NCBI RefSeq assembly: GCF_013299175.1
Contig: NZ_JAAFKF010000021.1
Span: forward strand, 1-44,146
Reading direction: 5' to 3'
DNA: 44,146 nt
From: Sphaerotilus sp.
Lineage (GTDB): Bacteria > Pseudomonadota > Gammaproteobacteria > Burkholderiales > Burkholderiaceae_C
A program made the position numbers and the translations under genes. Positions 8,508 through 16,626 of the stretch are shown one piece after another (the first letter of the stretch is position 1; each line of letters begins with the position of its first letter). Under the pieces are notes generated by a model. That model was not told where the DNA came from. It saw nothing but the letters and a program-made list of their open reading frames with translations, and did no database searches.

Positions 8508-8769
8508 GGGCGACCGAACCGCGGTGTGCCACCCGGAATTCCTGCAGGATCTGCAGCACTGGGCAGAGACCGACCGCCGCACCGCACGGCGGCTGCTGGA
8601 GCTGATGCGCGCCACGCTGCGTGATCCGTTCGACGGCATCGGCAAGCCCGAACCACTCAAGTACCTCGGCCCGGATGTCTGGTCACGCCGCCTCACGCAG
8701 GAACACCGCTGTGTCTACCTGGTGAAGGCCGATCGTGTCGAGTTCATGCAGGGCCGCTACCACTACTGA
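8500..8769 (+). CDS. yoeB: YoeB/Txe-family ribosome-dependent mRNA endonuclease toxin
   Basis: An 89-residue toxin of the RelE superfamily, YoeB branch, which cleaves mRNA in the ribosomal A site. The family core is intact: GIGKPEPLKYL, WSRRLTQEHR and the C-terminal GRYHY. E51, R70, H88 and Y89 match the positions of the catalytic residues E46, R65, H83 and Y84 of E. coli YoeB, so the toxin is predicted active. It overlaps yefM by eight bases. The pair sits between two gene remnants (tnpB before, a sugar transferase after), as expected for mobile toxin–antitoxin modules. Confidence 0.92.
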   Translation: MREGDRTAVCHPEFLQDLQHWAETDRRTARRLLELMRATLRDPFDGIGKPEPLKYLGPDVWSRRLTQEHRCVYLVKADRVEFMQGRYHY

Positions 8770-8795
8770 ACTGAACCCGAACACGCCGAACACCC

Positions 8796-8968
8796 GTGTC
8801 CAAACGCCTGCTCGACCTGCTGCTGTCCGGCCTCGGTCGGAGGTGCCGCGCCATGTGGCGCTGTACCCGGCCAAGCTGGCGCTGCAAACGCAGTACGTGG
8901 ACAAGGCGGACGTCTGGACCGACCTGAAGCTGATCGGGCGGACACTTTCGGCGATCATCGCCCGCTGA
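8796..8968 (+). pseudogene. Internally deleted sugar transferase (polyprenyl-phosphate glycosylphosphotransferase) remnant
   Basis: The start of a WcaJ/PglC/WbpL-like bacterial sugar transferase is visible from a GTG at 8796 (MSKRLLDLLLSGLG). It breaks off at about 8840 and continues in another frame as the family's C-terminus, LYPAKLALQTQYVDKADVW then TDLKLIGRTLSAIIAR, ending with TGA at 8966-8968. In intact enzymes (about 180-200 residues) the catalytic core, with the phosphosugar-binding Asp-Glu pair, lies between these two pieces; here all of it is gone. The remnant directly precedes the CapD/WbpM-type gene, its normal partner in surface polysaccharide clusters, so a once complete initiation step has been lost at this locus. 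Confidence 0.75.
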
Positions 8969-8985
8969 CCGCACCCGCTCGCCCC

Positions 8986-10911
8986 ATGACCTGGCACCAC
9001 CTCGACACCCTCCTCACCCGCATCCGCCCGCACCGCGAGCCGCTGGCGCTCGTTCTCGACGCGCTGATGGTCGCCGCGTGCTGGAACATCACCTACCTGT
9101 TCCGCCTCGGCTTCGAACGCTGGCAGAACGCCCGGCCCGACTACGACGGCTGGGTGCTGGCCGCCGTGCTGGCGGTGTACCTGGGCGTGTTCGTGCTGCT
9201 GAAGGTGCCCAAGGGGATGTGGCGCTTCTCGGGCTTCGGCGAGGTGCAGCGGCTGACGGTGGCGTGTGCAGTGGCGGGGATGGTGACGGCGGTGGGCGTG
9301 CTGATGGCGCAGCTCGCGCAGGTGCCGCGCGCCGTGCTGGCCCTGCACCCGGTGATCACGCTGATGGGGCTGGCGATGGTCCGCATCGGCTACCGGATGC
9401 TTTACGAACACATGCGCGGGCGGATTTCCGGCTCGATGCACGAGACCCGCCGCGCCCTCGTCATGGGCGCGGGCGACGCCGCCAAGCTGCTGATCGCCGG
9501 CATCCAGCACCACGGCTGGGTGGTGGTCGGCCTGCTCGACGACGACGCCCGCAAGCACGGCGCCCGCATCGGCAACGTCCCCGTGCTCGGCCCGCTCGAC
9601 AGCGCGGCGCGCTGGAGCGAGGTCCACGGCATCACCCACCTCATCGTCGCCATGCCGTCCGCCGCGCCGGAGCGCCGCCGCCGCGCGCTCGATCTGGCCG
9701 CCGCAACCGCGCTGCCCGTCGTCACCGTGCCGACTGCTGCCGAGTTGCGCGACGGGCAGGCGGTGGCGCAGGTGCGCGAGATCGAGCCGGACGACCTGCT
9801 CGGCCGCGCCCCGGTGCAGCTCGACGAGGGCGGCATCAGCGAGTGCCTGTCGGGCAAGGTGGTGCTGATCACGGGCGCAGGCGGCTCGATCGGCTCGGAG
9901 CTGTGCCGGCAGGTGGCGCGTTACGGGCCGCTGCGGCTGGTGCTGTACGAGCTGAGCGAGTTCGCGCTCTACCGCATCGAGCAGGAGCTGACCGAGGCGT
10001 TCCCGCACATTCCGCTGGTGCGGCTGGTCGGCGACGTGCGCGACCCGGAACACCTGCGCGCCACCTTCGCCCGCGTGCGCCCCCAGGTCGTGTTCCACGC
10101 CGCGGCCTACAAGCATGTGCCGCTGATGGAGGACGACAACGCCTTCGCCGCGGTGCGCAACAACACGCTGGGCACCTGGCGGGCGGCCAGCGCAGCGGCG
10201 GCGGCGGGGGTCGAACGCTTCGTGCTGATCTCGACCGACAAGGCCGTGAACCCGACCAACGTGATGGGTGCCACCAAGCGCGCCGCCGAGATGGTGATTG
10301 CCAAGCTCGCTGCGCAGATGGCGGAACAGGCCGAGACGGGCACACGCACGCGCTTCATGGCGGTGCGCTTCGGCAATGTGCTCGGCTCATCGGGCAGCGT
10401 GATCCCCAAGTTCAAGGAGCAGATCGCCCGCGGCGGCCCGGTGACGGTGACGCACCCGGACATCACGCGCTTCTTCATGACCATCCCCGAGGCGGCGCGG
10501 CTGGTGGTGCAGGCCGGGGCGATCGGCGAAGGCGGGCAGGTGTTCGTGCTGGACATGGGCGAACCGGTGAAGATCGTCGATCTGGCGCGTGACCTGATCC
10601 GCCTGAGCGGACACACGCTGGCGGAGATTCCGATCGCCTTCAGCGGACTGCGGCCGGGGGAGAAGCTCTACGAGGAGCTGCTTGCAGACGCCGATGCCAC
10701 GCTGCCGACCCGCTTCGAGCGGCTGCGCATCGCCCGGCTGGACGACCGCTCGGCGGATGTGCAGGCGCTGCTCGACTGGGCCGCGGCGCGCTCGGTGGCC
10801 AGCGACGACGAGGTGCGCGAGCGGCTGGCACGGCTGGTGGGCGAATACCAGCCAGCGCGGCCAATTCCCCCCGCCACGCCGCGCACCACGCCGTTCAGCA
10901 CAGACCGCTGA
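8986..10911 (+). CDS. Membrane-bound nucleotide-sugar 4,6-dehydratase/epimerase (WbpM/CapD/PglF type)
   Basis: A 641-residue enzyme of the large CapD/WbpM/PglF group, which acts on UDP-GlcNAc-type sugars as a C6 dehydratase for surface polysaccharides or glycans. Four or so membrane helices occupy about residues 20-140. A first nucleotide-binding-like domain follows (VMGAGDAAKLLI near 160). The catalytic extended SDR domain starts at ITGAGGSIGSELC (about 297) and includes AAYKHVPLME, STDKAVNP (about 417) and NVMGATKR. The usual catalytic Tyr-x3-Lys is Met-x3-Lys, a hallmark of the long dehydratases. Its end overlaps the convergent GGDEF–EAL gene by 17 bases. The preceding sugar transferase is dead, so the product must feed a pathway elsewhere. 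Confidence 0.87.
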   Translation: MTWHHLDTLLTRIRPHREPLALVLDALMVAACWNITYLFRLGFERWQNARPDYDGWVLAAVLAVYLGVFVLLKVPKGMWRFSGFGEVQRLTVACAVAGMVTAVGVLMAQLAQVPRAVLALHPVITLMGLAMVRIGYRMLYEHMRGRISGSMHETRRALVMGAGDAAKLLIAGIQHHGWVVVGLLDDDARKHGARIGNVPVLGPLDSAARWSEVHGITHLIVAMPSAAPERRRRALDLAAATALPVVTVPTAAELRDGQAVAQVREIEPDDLLGRAPVQLDEGGISECLSGKVVLITGAGGSIGSELCRQVARYGPLRLVLYELSEFALYRIEQELTEAFPHIPLVRLVGDVRDPEHLRATFARVRPQVVFHAAAYKHVPLMEDDNAFAAVRNNTLGTWRAASAAAAAGVERFVLISTDKAVNPTNVMGATKRAAEMVIAKLAAQMAEQAETGTRTRFMAVRFGNVLGSSGSVIPKFKEQIARGGPVTVTHPDITRFFMTIPEAARLVVQAGAIGEGGQVFVLDMGEPVKIVDLARDLIRLSGHTLAEIPIAFSGLRPGEKLYEELLADADATLPTRFERLRIARLDDRSADVQALLDWAAARSVASDDEVRERLARLVGEYQPARPIPPATPRTTPFSTDR

Positions 10912-13264
10912 CCACCGCCAGCGGCGCGCCCCGCACCAGCAAGGCCCGCAGCGCCAGCGGCTCCAGCGCAGCGCTGCAGAGAAACCCCTGCGCCATCTCG
11001 CAACCACAGGCCCGCAGCACGGCGCGCTGCTGCTCGGTCTCCACCCCTTCGGCCAGCGTCCGCATGCCCATGGTGCGCGCCAGTTGCACGATCAGCCGCA
11101 CGATGGCCTCGGCCTGCCCGCTCCCCTCGCGGCCGAGCGCGGCGACGAAGCTGCGGTCGATCTTCAGCGTGTCCACGGGCAGCGTGGCGAGCTGGGCCAG
11201 TGACGAGTAGCCGGTGCCGAAGTCGTCGAGCGCGATGCCCAGACCGAGCGACCGCAGCGACTGCACGCAGGCCAGCGCCCGGTCCGGGTCGTCCATCAGC
11301 GCCGTCTCGGTGATCTCCAGTTCAAGCCGCGGGCCGGGCAGACCGCTCTCGGACAGCACGGTCTGCACCAGCGCCTCCAGCCCGGCGCGCCCCAGTTGCG
11401 CCGCCGACAGATTGACCGCCAGCCGCACCGCCGCCGGCCAGCCCGTCGCCTCGGCACACGCCTGCCGCAACACCCATTCGCCCAGCGGCACGATCAGGCC
11501 GGTCTCCTCGGCCAGCGGGATGAACTCGCTCGGCTCGATCCAGCCGTGGCGCGGGTGCTGCCAGCGCAGCAGCGCCTCCGCCCCCACCAGCCGACCATCG
11601 CACAGGCTGAACTGCGGCTGGTAATGCACGGCCAGCCGCCCCGCCGTGGGGTGGTGCGCGTCGGGGGCGGCCAGCAGCAGGCCGATGTCGCGGATCACGC
11701 CGGCGCGGCGGTGCATCCGGCCGCGCATGGCGGCGTCGAACACGCAGATCTGGTTGCGCCCGCCGTCCTTGGCTTCGTAGAGGGCCAGGTCGGCGTTCTG
11801 GAACAGGCGGTCGGCGTCGGGCGTGCCCGCTTCGCTGGTGGCCACGCCGATGCTGGCCCGCACCTCCACCCGCAGCGACTCCGCCTCCCAGGCCGGCTGC
11901 AGCACCGCCAGCAGCGAACCCACCAGCGCCTCGCGCAGGGCGGGGGTCAAGGGCTGGTCGATCAGCAAGGCGAACTCGTCCCCGCCCAGCCGCGCCAGCA
12001 CGACCGCCTCGGGGCGCGGCCAGCCTGCCACGCACAGGGTCAGGCGGCGGGCGATCTCCTGCAGCAGCCGGTCGCCGACCGCGTGGCCGAGGGTGTCGTT
12101 GACGGTCTTGAAGTGGTCCAGGTCGATCAGGCACAGCGTCAGCGAGGAGCGTGTCTCCGCGCACCGCTGCTGCAGCACATGCCGGTTGGACAGGCCGGTC
12201 AGCATGTCGGTGCGCGCCAGGCGGTGCAGCTCGCGCGCCTGTTCGCGCACCAGCGTGACATCGCGCACCAGCCCGCGCCAGCCCGCCGGCACACCGTCGC
12301 TGTCGAACACCGGCACGCCGCTGAGGCTCCAGATGCACGGTGTGCCTTGCGGGTGGTGGGGCGACAGCGTCAGCTCCAGGCCGCGGAACGGCTTCGGGCC
12401 GCGCAGGTGGTCGGTCAGTGCCGACACCGCCGTGCGGACCCCCAGCACCTCGGCCAGCCGGATGCCGATCAACCGGTCGCCGTCGTCGAAGCCGAGCGCC
12501 CGCGCCATCGGCAGCGAGACATGCTGCAGCCGTCCGCCCGCGTCGGTCTCCCAGAGCCAGTCGTCGGCCTGCGTCTCGAAGTCGCGCAGCAGCAGATCCA
12601 GCGACTGCCGACCCCGCAGCGCCGCCGTCTCCGCCCGCAGCCGCGCGATCACGCCGGAGCTGATCGACTGCAGCGAGGCCAGCAGCATCACGTTCGACAC
12701 CAGCAGCAGCGCGCAGGTGATGTTGCGGACAAACGGTTCGAGCGAGAGCACCCCGATGAACACCCCCGTGGACGTGATCAGCAGCCACACCCGCGCCACG
12801 CTGCCCACCGGCGCCAGCGACATCGTGCCGATCGGGATCAGCCCGCTGGCCATCATCCCGAGCAGGAAGCGGCGATCCGGGTTGACCACCGGGAACAGGA
12901 ACACCGCCACCCCGGAAAACATCAGCGCCACCAGCGAGACGTACACCATCAGCCGCCGGCGCACCGCCGGGTGCGCCAGCTCCTCCAGCGGCCGTCCCAG
13001 TTGGGCCAGGCTGTCGATCCCGTAGCAGACCGCCACCACCGACAGCCCCAGCGGCCAGACCATGTGGACGCCCCAGCCAAGCTCCGGGTACACCAGCCAC
13101 GCTGCCAGCAGGCCAAGCCCGAAGTCCACCAGCGCCGCCATCGGCGTGATGCGCAGCAGCATCTGCATCAGGCGGGCGTCGTGGTGGCGGCGCTCGGTGG
13201 CGTCGGACCACCGGGATGTTTCGCCGTGGAGGCTGGAATCGGCGGAAAGGCTGCCCATGCTCAT
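10895..13264 (-). CDS. Membrane GGDEF–EAL protein with PAS domain (cyclic-di-GMP turnover)
   Basis: A 789-residue inner-membrane protein. About residues 35-210 hold several hydrophobic segments, followed by a PAS-like domain (about 225-345, beginning DFETQADDWLWETDAGGRL), a GGDEF cyclase domain (ARLGGDEFALLIDQ near 427) and an EAL phosphodiesterase domain (GAEALLRWQHP near 561). EAL residues for metal and cyclic-di-GMP are present: ITETAL, LDDFGTGYSSL, KIDRSF, and the late Glu and Gln (LAEGVETEQ, MAQGF). No inhibitory RxxD site precedes GGDEF. Both activities look possible, the net direction unknown. ATGs at 13264 and 13258 are both possible starts. It is a tandem paralogue of the next gene on the same strand. 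Confidence 0.9.
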   Translation of the reverse strand: MSMGSLSADSSLHGETSRWSDATERRHHDARLMQMLLRITPMAALVDFGLGLLAAWLVYPELGWGVHMVWPLGLSVVAVCYGIDSLAQLGRPLEELAHPAVRRRLMVYVSLVALMFSGVAVFLFPVVNPDRRFLLGMMASGLIPIGTMSLAPVGSVARVWLLITSTGVFIGVLSLEPFVRNITCALLLVSNVMLLASLQSISSGVIARLRAETAALRGRQSLDLLLRDFETQADDWLWETDAGGRLQHVSLPMARALGFDDGDRLIGIRLAEVLGVRTAVSALTDHLRGPKPFRGLELTLSPHHPQGTPCIWSLSGVPVFDSDGVPAGWRGLVRDVTLVREQARELHRLARTDMLTGLSNRHVLQQRCAETRSSLTLCLIDLDHFKTVNDTLGHAVGDRLLQEIARRLTLCVAGWPRPEAVVLARLGGDEFALLIDQPLTPALREALVGSLLAVLQPAWEAESLRVEVRASIGVATSEAGTPDADRLFQNADLALYEAKDGGRNQICVFDAAMRGRMHRRAGVIRDIGLLLAAPDAHHPTAGRLAVHYQPQFSLCDGRLVGAEALLRWQHPRHGWIEPSEFIPLAEETGLIVPLGEWVLRQACAEATGWPAAVRLAVNLSAAQLGRAGLEALVQTVLSESGLPGPRLELEITETALMDDPDRALACVQSLRSLGLGIALDDFGTGYSSLAQLATLPVDTLKIDRSFVAALGREGSGQAEAIVRLIVQLARTMGMRTLAEGVETEQQRAVLRACGCEMAQGFLCSAALEPLALRALLVRGAPLAVVSGLC

Positions 13265-13345
13265 GCGCAGTTCACTCGGAAAGCAGGAAGAAAGTCATGG
13301 CAGCGCCGCAATCGGTACGGCGTCGATTATCGCGATTTGCACCCT

Positions 13346-15289
13346 TCAGGCGGTCATTTTGCGCGCTCGGATGACACGCTCCGCGGCATCCTGCGCAGTC
13401 ATCGCCGCGGCGAACAGGTAGCCCTGCACCTGCAGACAGCCGTGCCGACGCAGCGTGTCGAGCTGCTCGGCGGTCTCGACGCCTTCGGCCAGCGTCTTCA
13501 TGCCCAGCCCCTGGCCGAGCTGGATGATGGTGCGCAGGATCATGTCGGCCTGCGCGCCTGCGGCCAGACCGGTGATGAAGCTGCGGTCGATCTTGAGCGT
13601 GTTGATCGGGTAGGTGCGCAGGTAGGCGAGCGATGAATAGCCGGTGCCGAAGTCGTCCAGCCCCAGCCCGATGCCCAGCGAGCGCAGCGACTGCATCCGC
13701 GTGCGCGCCGCGGCCGGGTCGGCGAGCACGGCGGTTTCGGTCACTTCCAGCTCCAGCCGCTGCGGCGGCAGCCGCGTCTCGGCAAGCACCTGCGCGACCA
13801 TGCGGACCAGGTGCCGGCTGGCGAGCTGCACGCCGGAGACGTTGACCGCGATCTTGCCGTCCCCGCCCCAGCCCACCGCGTCGCGGCACGCCTGGCGCAG
13901 CACCCACTCGCCCAGCGCCACCACCAGCCCGGTTTCCTCGGCCACCGGGATGAATTGCGCCGGCGAGATCCAGCCCCGCTGCGGGTGGCGCCAGCGCACC
14001 AGCGCCTCGAAGCCAGTGAGTCGCCCGTCGGCCACATCGTGCTGCGGCTGGTAATGCACGCTCAGCCGGCCGCAGGGCAGCGCGGGTTCGGGTCGATCCG
14101 GATGCGCCAGCGCCCGCTGTGCCGACGCCAGCGCCTGACCGAGTTCGTGGATGACCAGGTGGCGCTCGGCCATGCGCTCGCCCATCGCCGCGTCGAACAG
14201 CCGCACCAGGTCGCGCCCGGCGGCCTTGGCTTCGTAGAGCGCGATGTCGGCCTGCTGCAGCAGCAAGGACGCGGTGTGCGCCGGACCCGTCCACGCCGCC
14301 ACGCCCAGGCTGGCACGCACCTCGATGCACAGGTCCTCCGGCGTCCACGGCTCGCGCAGCGTCGCCAGCAGCGCCAGCGCCAGCGCCTCGCGCTCGACGG
14401 TGTGCAGGGGCTGCTCGACCAGCAGCGCGAACTCGTCCCCGCCCAGCCGTGCCAGCACGCCGCCATGCGGACGGGCATCGAGGCAGTCCTGCAGCCGCCG
14501 CGCCACCTCCTGCAGCAGCCGGTCGCCGACGAGGTGGCCGAAGTGGTCGTTGACGGACTTGAAGTTGTCCAGGTCGAGCAGGTAGAGCGACAGGGGGCTG
14601 AGCGTGTCCTCGTCCTCGCCGTCCGCCACCATCGCCGCGGCCATGACGGCTTCGGGCGCATGGGACAGCGCAGCCACGGCCTGCTCGGCGCGCGACTGCA
14701 GCACATGCCGGTTGGCCAGCCCGGTGAGCGAGTCCTCGTGCGCCAGCCGCTCCAGCGCGCGCGACTGCTGGTGCAGCGTCGTCACATCGCGCACCACGCC
14801 GCGCCAGCCGACGTGCAGGCCGATCTCGTCGCGGACCGGCACCCCGCTGACCGACCACCACAGCGTGCGCCGTGCGGGACTGGACACCTGCACCTCGACG
14901 CCCCGGAAGGCCACCCGACCCGCCAGACAACCCATCAGCCAGACGTGGTCCGGCGGCATCTGCGGCGACGGCGCATCGCGGAAGCCCTGCTGCATCGCCA
15001 GCGACGGGCCACCCTCGCCAAAGCGCAGCAACTGCAGCAGCGAGGCCCCGAGCAGCGGCTCCGGCGACGCGGCGCCCAATTCGCGGGCCATGCGCTCGGC
15101 GGCGTGCGTCAGGCGGCCCTCGCGGTCGGCGGCCCAGCTCCAGGCGTCGGACTGGGTCTCGAAGTCGTGCAGCAGTTGGGCGGCGGTATCCGGGTGGCGG
15201 GTGGCGGCCGGGTGCGCGCGCTGCGGCCCCTGGAGGAGGGGGGGCAGGCGTCGGAACAGGCGGTGGAACAGACTCGGTGGCGCAGGCAT
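13346..15289 (-). CDS. Cytoplasmic PAS–GGDEF–EAL protein (cyclic-di-GMP turnover)
   Basis: A 647-residue paralogue of the neighbouring GGDEF–EAL protein. It lacks the membrane part: after a short basic amphipathic start (MPAPPSLFHRLFRRLPPLL) comes the PAS-like domain with the near-identical opening DFETQSDAWSWAADREGRL, then GGDEF (ARLGGDEFALLVEQ near 281) and EAL (FEALVRWRHP near 426, VTETAV, LDDFGTGYSSLAYL, LKIDRSF). Key catalytic residues of both domains are present; no RxxD inhibitory site is seen. A longer open frame to 15550 exists, but it runs into the divergent cyclase gene, so I use the ATG at 15289. It lies 81 bases upstream of its paralogue, so the two are probably a tandem duplication. 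Confidence 0.9.
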   Translation of the reverse strand: MPAPPSLFHRLFRRLPPLLQGPQRAHPAATRHPDTAAQLLHDFETQSDAWSWAADREGRLTHAAERMARELGAASPEPLLGASLLQLLRFGEGGPSLAMQQGFRDAPSPQMPPDHVWLMGCLAGRVAFRGVEVQVSSPARRTLWWSVSGVPVRDEIGLHVGWRGVVRDVTTLHQQSRALERLAHEDSLTGLANRHVLQSRAEQAVAALSHAPEAVMAAAMVADGEDEDTLSPLSLYLLDLDNFKSVNDHFGHLVGDRLLQEVARRLQDCLDARPHGGVLARLGGDEFALLVEQPLHTVEREALALALLATLREPWTPEDLCIEVRASLGVAAWTGPAHTASLLLQQADIALYEAKAAGRDLVRLFDAAMGERMAERHLVIHELGQALASAQRALAHPDRPEPALPCGRLSVHYQPQHDVADGRLTGFEALVRWRHPQRGWISPAQFIPVAEETGLVVALGEWVLRQACRDAVGWGGDGKIAVNVSGVQLASRHLVRMVAQVLAETRLPPQRLELEVTETAVLADPAAARTRMQSLRSLGIGLGLDDFGTGYSSLAYLRTYPINTLKIDRSFITGLAAGAQADMILRTIIQLGQGLGMKTLAEGVETAEQLDTLRRHGCLQVQGYLFAAAMTAQDAAERVIRARKMTA

Positions 15290-15488
15290 GTAACCAGTGT
15301 CACAACTCCACCGCCTTGGCGACCCCCTGCGGACAAGGGGGACAGGCGCCGGCGCCAGTGGACAAACGGTGAGCGCGTGAAGTGGGTCCGAGAGTGCGTC
15401 CACTCTCTGCGACTGCACCGCGTGGCGCCAATTAACATCCTCGGACACTCGCCAGTGCATGGCGGGCACTGCTGGGAAGACCACACCG

Positions 15489-16517
15489 ATGAGATACCTC
15501 GACAGCATGGAGCGCAGCACGGACGTGCTGCGCCAGGCGTTGCAGCTCATGAAACGCCACGGCAGTGCCCTGCATCCCGTGAACTACACGCTCTGGTACG
15601 AGTACGTGCGGGGCGAAAACCCGGCGCTGCGGGCGGCCATGGACCGCTACCTGAGCCAGCACCTGCAGCTCGACGCGCCCATGGCCGAGGCGCTCTACAA
15701 ACGCTTCGTCACCGGCAATGGTCTGGACGCCACCCTGATCGAGCGCACCGCGGAAGGCGTCTCCACCGTCCTGACCGGCATGGCCGAATCGGCTGCCCGC
15801 GCGGGCGACCAGACGGCGCAGTACGGCACCTCGCTGTCCCGGCTCAGCCAGGAACTCGCCGGCAGCACCCACTCCCCGGCGGTGGAGGAAATGCTCCAGA
15901 CGACGCGCCAGATGCAGATCGCCGTGGCCGAGATGCAGCAGCGTCTGTCCGACAACCAGAACGAGATCGGCCAATTGCGCATCGAGCTGCGCCGGGTCCA
16001 CGAGGAATCGCGCATGGACAGCCTGACCGGGCTGGCGAACCGCCGCGCCTTCGATCAGCACCTGGCCACCTGTCTGGCCGAGGCGAACACGCCCGCCCGG
16101 CGTTACCAGCGGCCGTGCCTGCTGATCGCCGACATCGACCATTTCAAGCGCATCAACGACACCTATGGCCACCCGCACGGCGACGAGGTGCTGCGGGCCA
16201 TCGGCGCCATCCTGAAAGATGCCACCCCCGAGGACTGTCGGGCCGCCCGCATCGGCGGTGAGGAATTCGCCGTGCTGGTGCCCACGCGCAGCCTCTCCGA
16301 AGCCCGCATCCTGGCCGAAACCCTGCGCGTGCGCGTCGCGGCGGCCCGCGTGCCACGCCAGACGCCGGACGCGGCCACCACGCGCGTCACCCTCTCCCTG
16401 GGGTTGACCCTGTTCCAGCCGGGCGAAACCGGTGCGGCGTTCATGGAGCGTGCCGACCAGGCCCTCTACACCTCCAAGGACAGCGGGCGGGACCGGGTCA
16501 CGGTGCTGGCCGGATAA
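15489..16517 (+). CDS. GGDEF diguanylate cyclase with helical N-terminal domain
   Basis: A 342-residue soluble diguanylate cyclase, which makes cyclic-di-GMP from two GTP. The N-terminal 170 residues are mostly helical, beginning MRYLDSMERSTDVLRQALQL, with no membrane segment and a likely coiled coil (about 120-180, QMQIAVAEMQQRLSDNQNEI). The GGDEF domain follows (SRMDSLTGLANRRAFDQHL, DIDHFKRINDTYGHPHGDEV and ARIGGEEFAVLVP near 255); the active-site GGEEF is intact. The inhibitory RxxD motif is absent. The ATG at 15489 has GGAAGA upstream; an in-frame ATG at 15459 is less likely. It is divergent from the PAS–GGDEF–EAL gene, with a 199-base shared promoter region. Confidence 0.88.
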   Translation: MRYLDSMERSTDVLRQALQLMKRHGSALHPVNYTLWYEYVRGENPALRAAMDRYLSQHLQLDAPMAEALYKRFVTGNGLDATLIERTAEGVSTVLTGMAESAARAGDQTAQYGTSLSRLSQELAGSTHSPAVEEMLQTTRQMQIAVAEMQQRLSDNQNEIGQLRIELRRVHEESRMDSLTGLANRRAFDQHLATCLAEANTPARRYQRPCLLIADIDHFKRINDTYGHPHGDEVLRAIGAILKDATPEDCRAARIGGEEFAVLVPTRSLSEARILAETLRVRVAAARVPRQTPDAATTRVTLSLGLTLFQPGETGAAFMERADQALYTSKDSGRDRVTVLAG

Positions 16518-16544
16518 CTTCGACGCCCGACGACAGCGCGGCCC

Positions 16545-16626
16545 TCACGTCACAGCACGGTGTGCGGACCGCGCATCCGTCAGCGCGGTGAAGCCGAAGT
16601 GCCGGTAGAAGGCTTCGGCGGCATCA
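16545..16626 (-). pseudogene. C-terminal remnant of a GNAT acetyltransferase
   Basis: Read leftwards from the stop codon of the restriction gene, about 27 codons give DAAEAFYRHFGFTALTDARS and then a short tail to TGA at 16545-16547. AxAFYxHFGF is the conserved last-helix and strand motif of GNAT N-acetyltransferases, including the TacT/AtaT toxin group. No upstream part of such a gene exists here, because the restriction endonuclease gene begins its end exactly at this point. It is a scar: the arrival of the restriction–modification pair, or a deletion with it, probably removed the rest. The match is short, so the exact subfamily is uncertain. Confidence 0.6.

Noticed and set aside
10895-10911. 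17-base overlap of the convergent dehydratase and GGDEF–EAL genes as a possible antisense regulation site
   Set aside because: Short convergent overlaps are common in compact genomes and nothing else marks a regulatory role.
15290-15550. Upstream extension of the PAS–GGDEF–EAL gene
   Set aside because: The extra 87 residues are unconserved-looking and cross the divergent cyclase start and promoter; the ATG at 15289 is sufficient.
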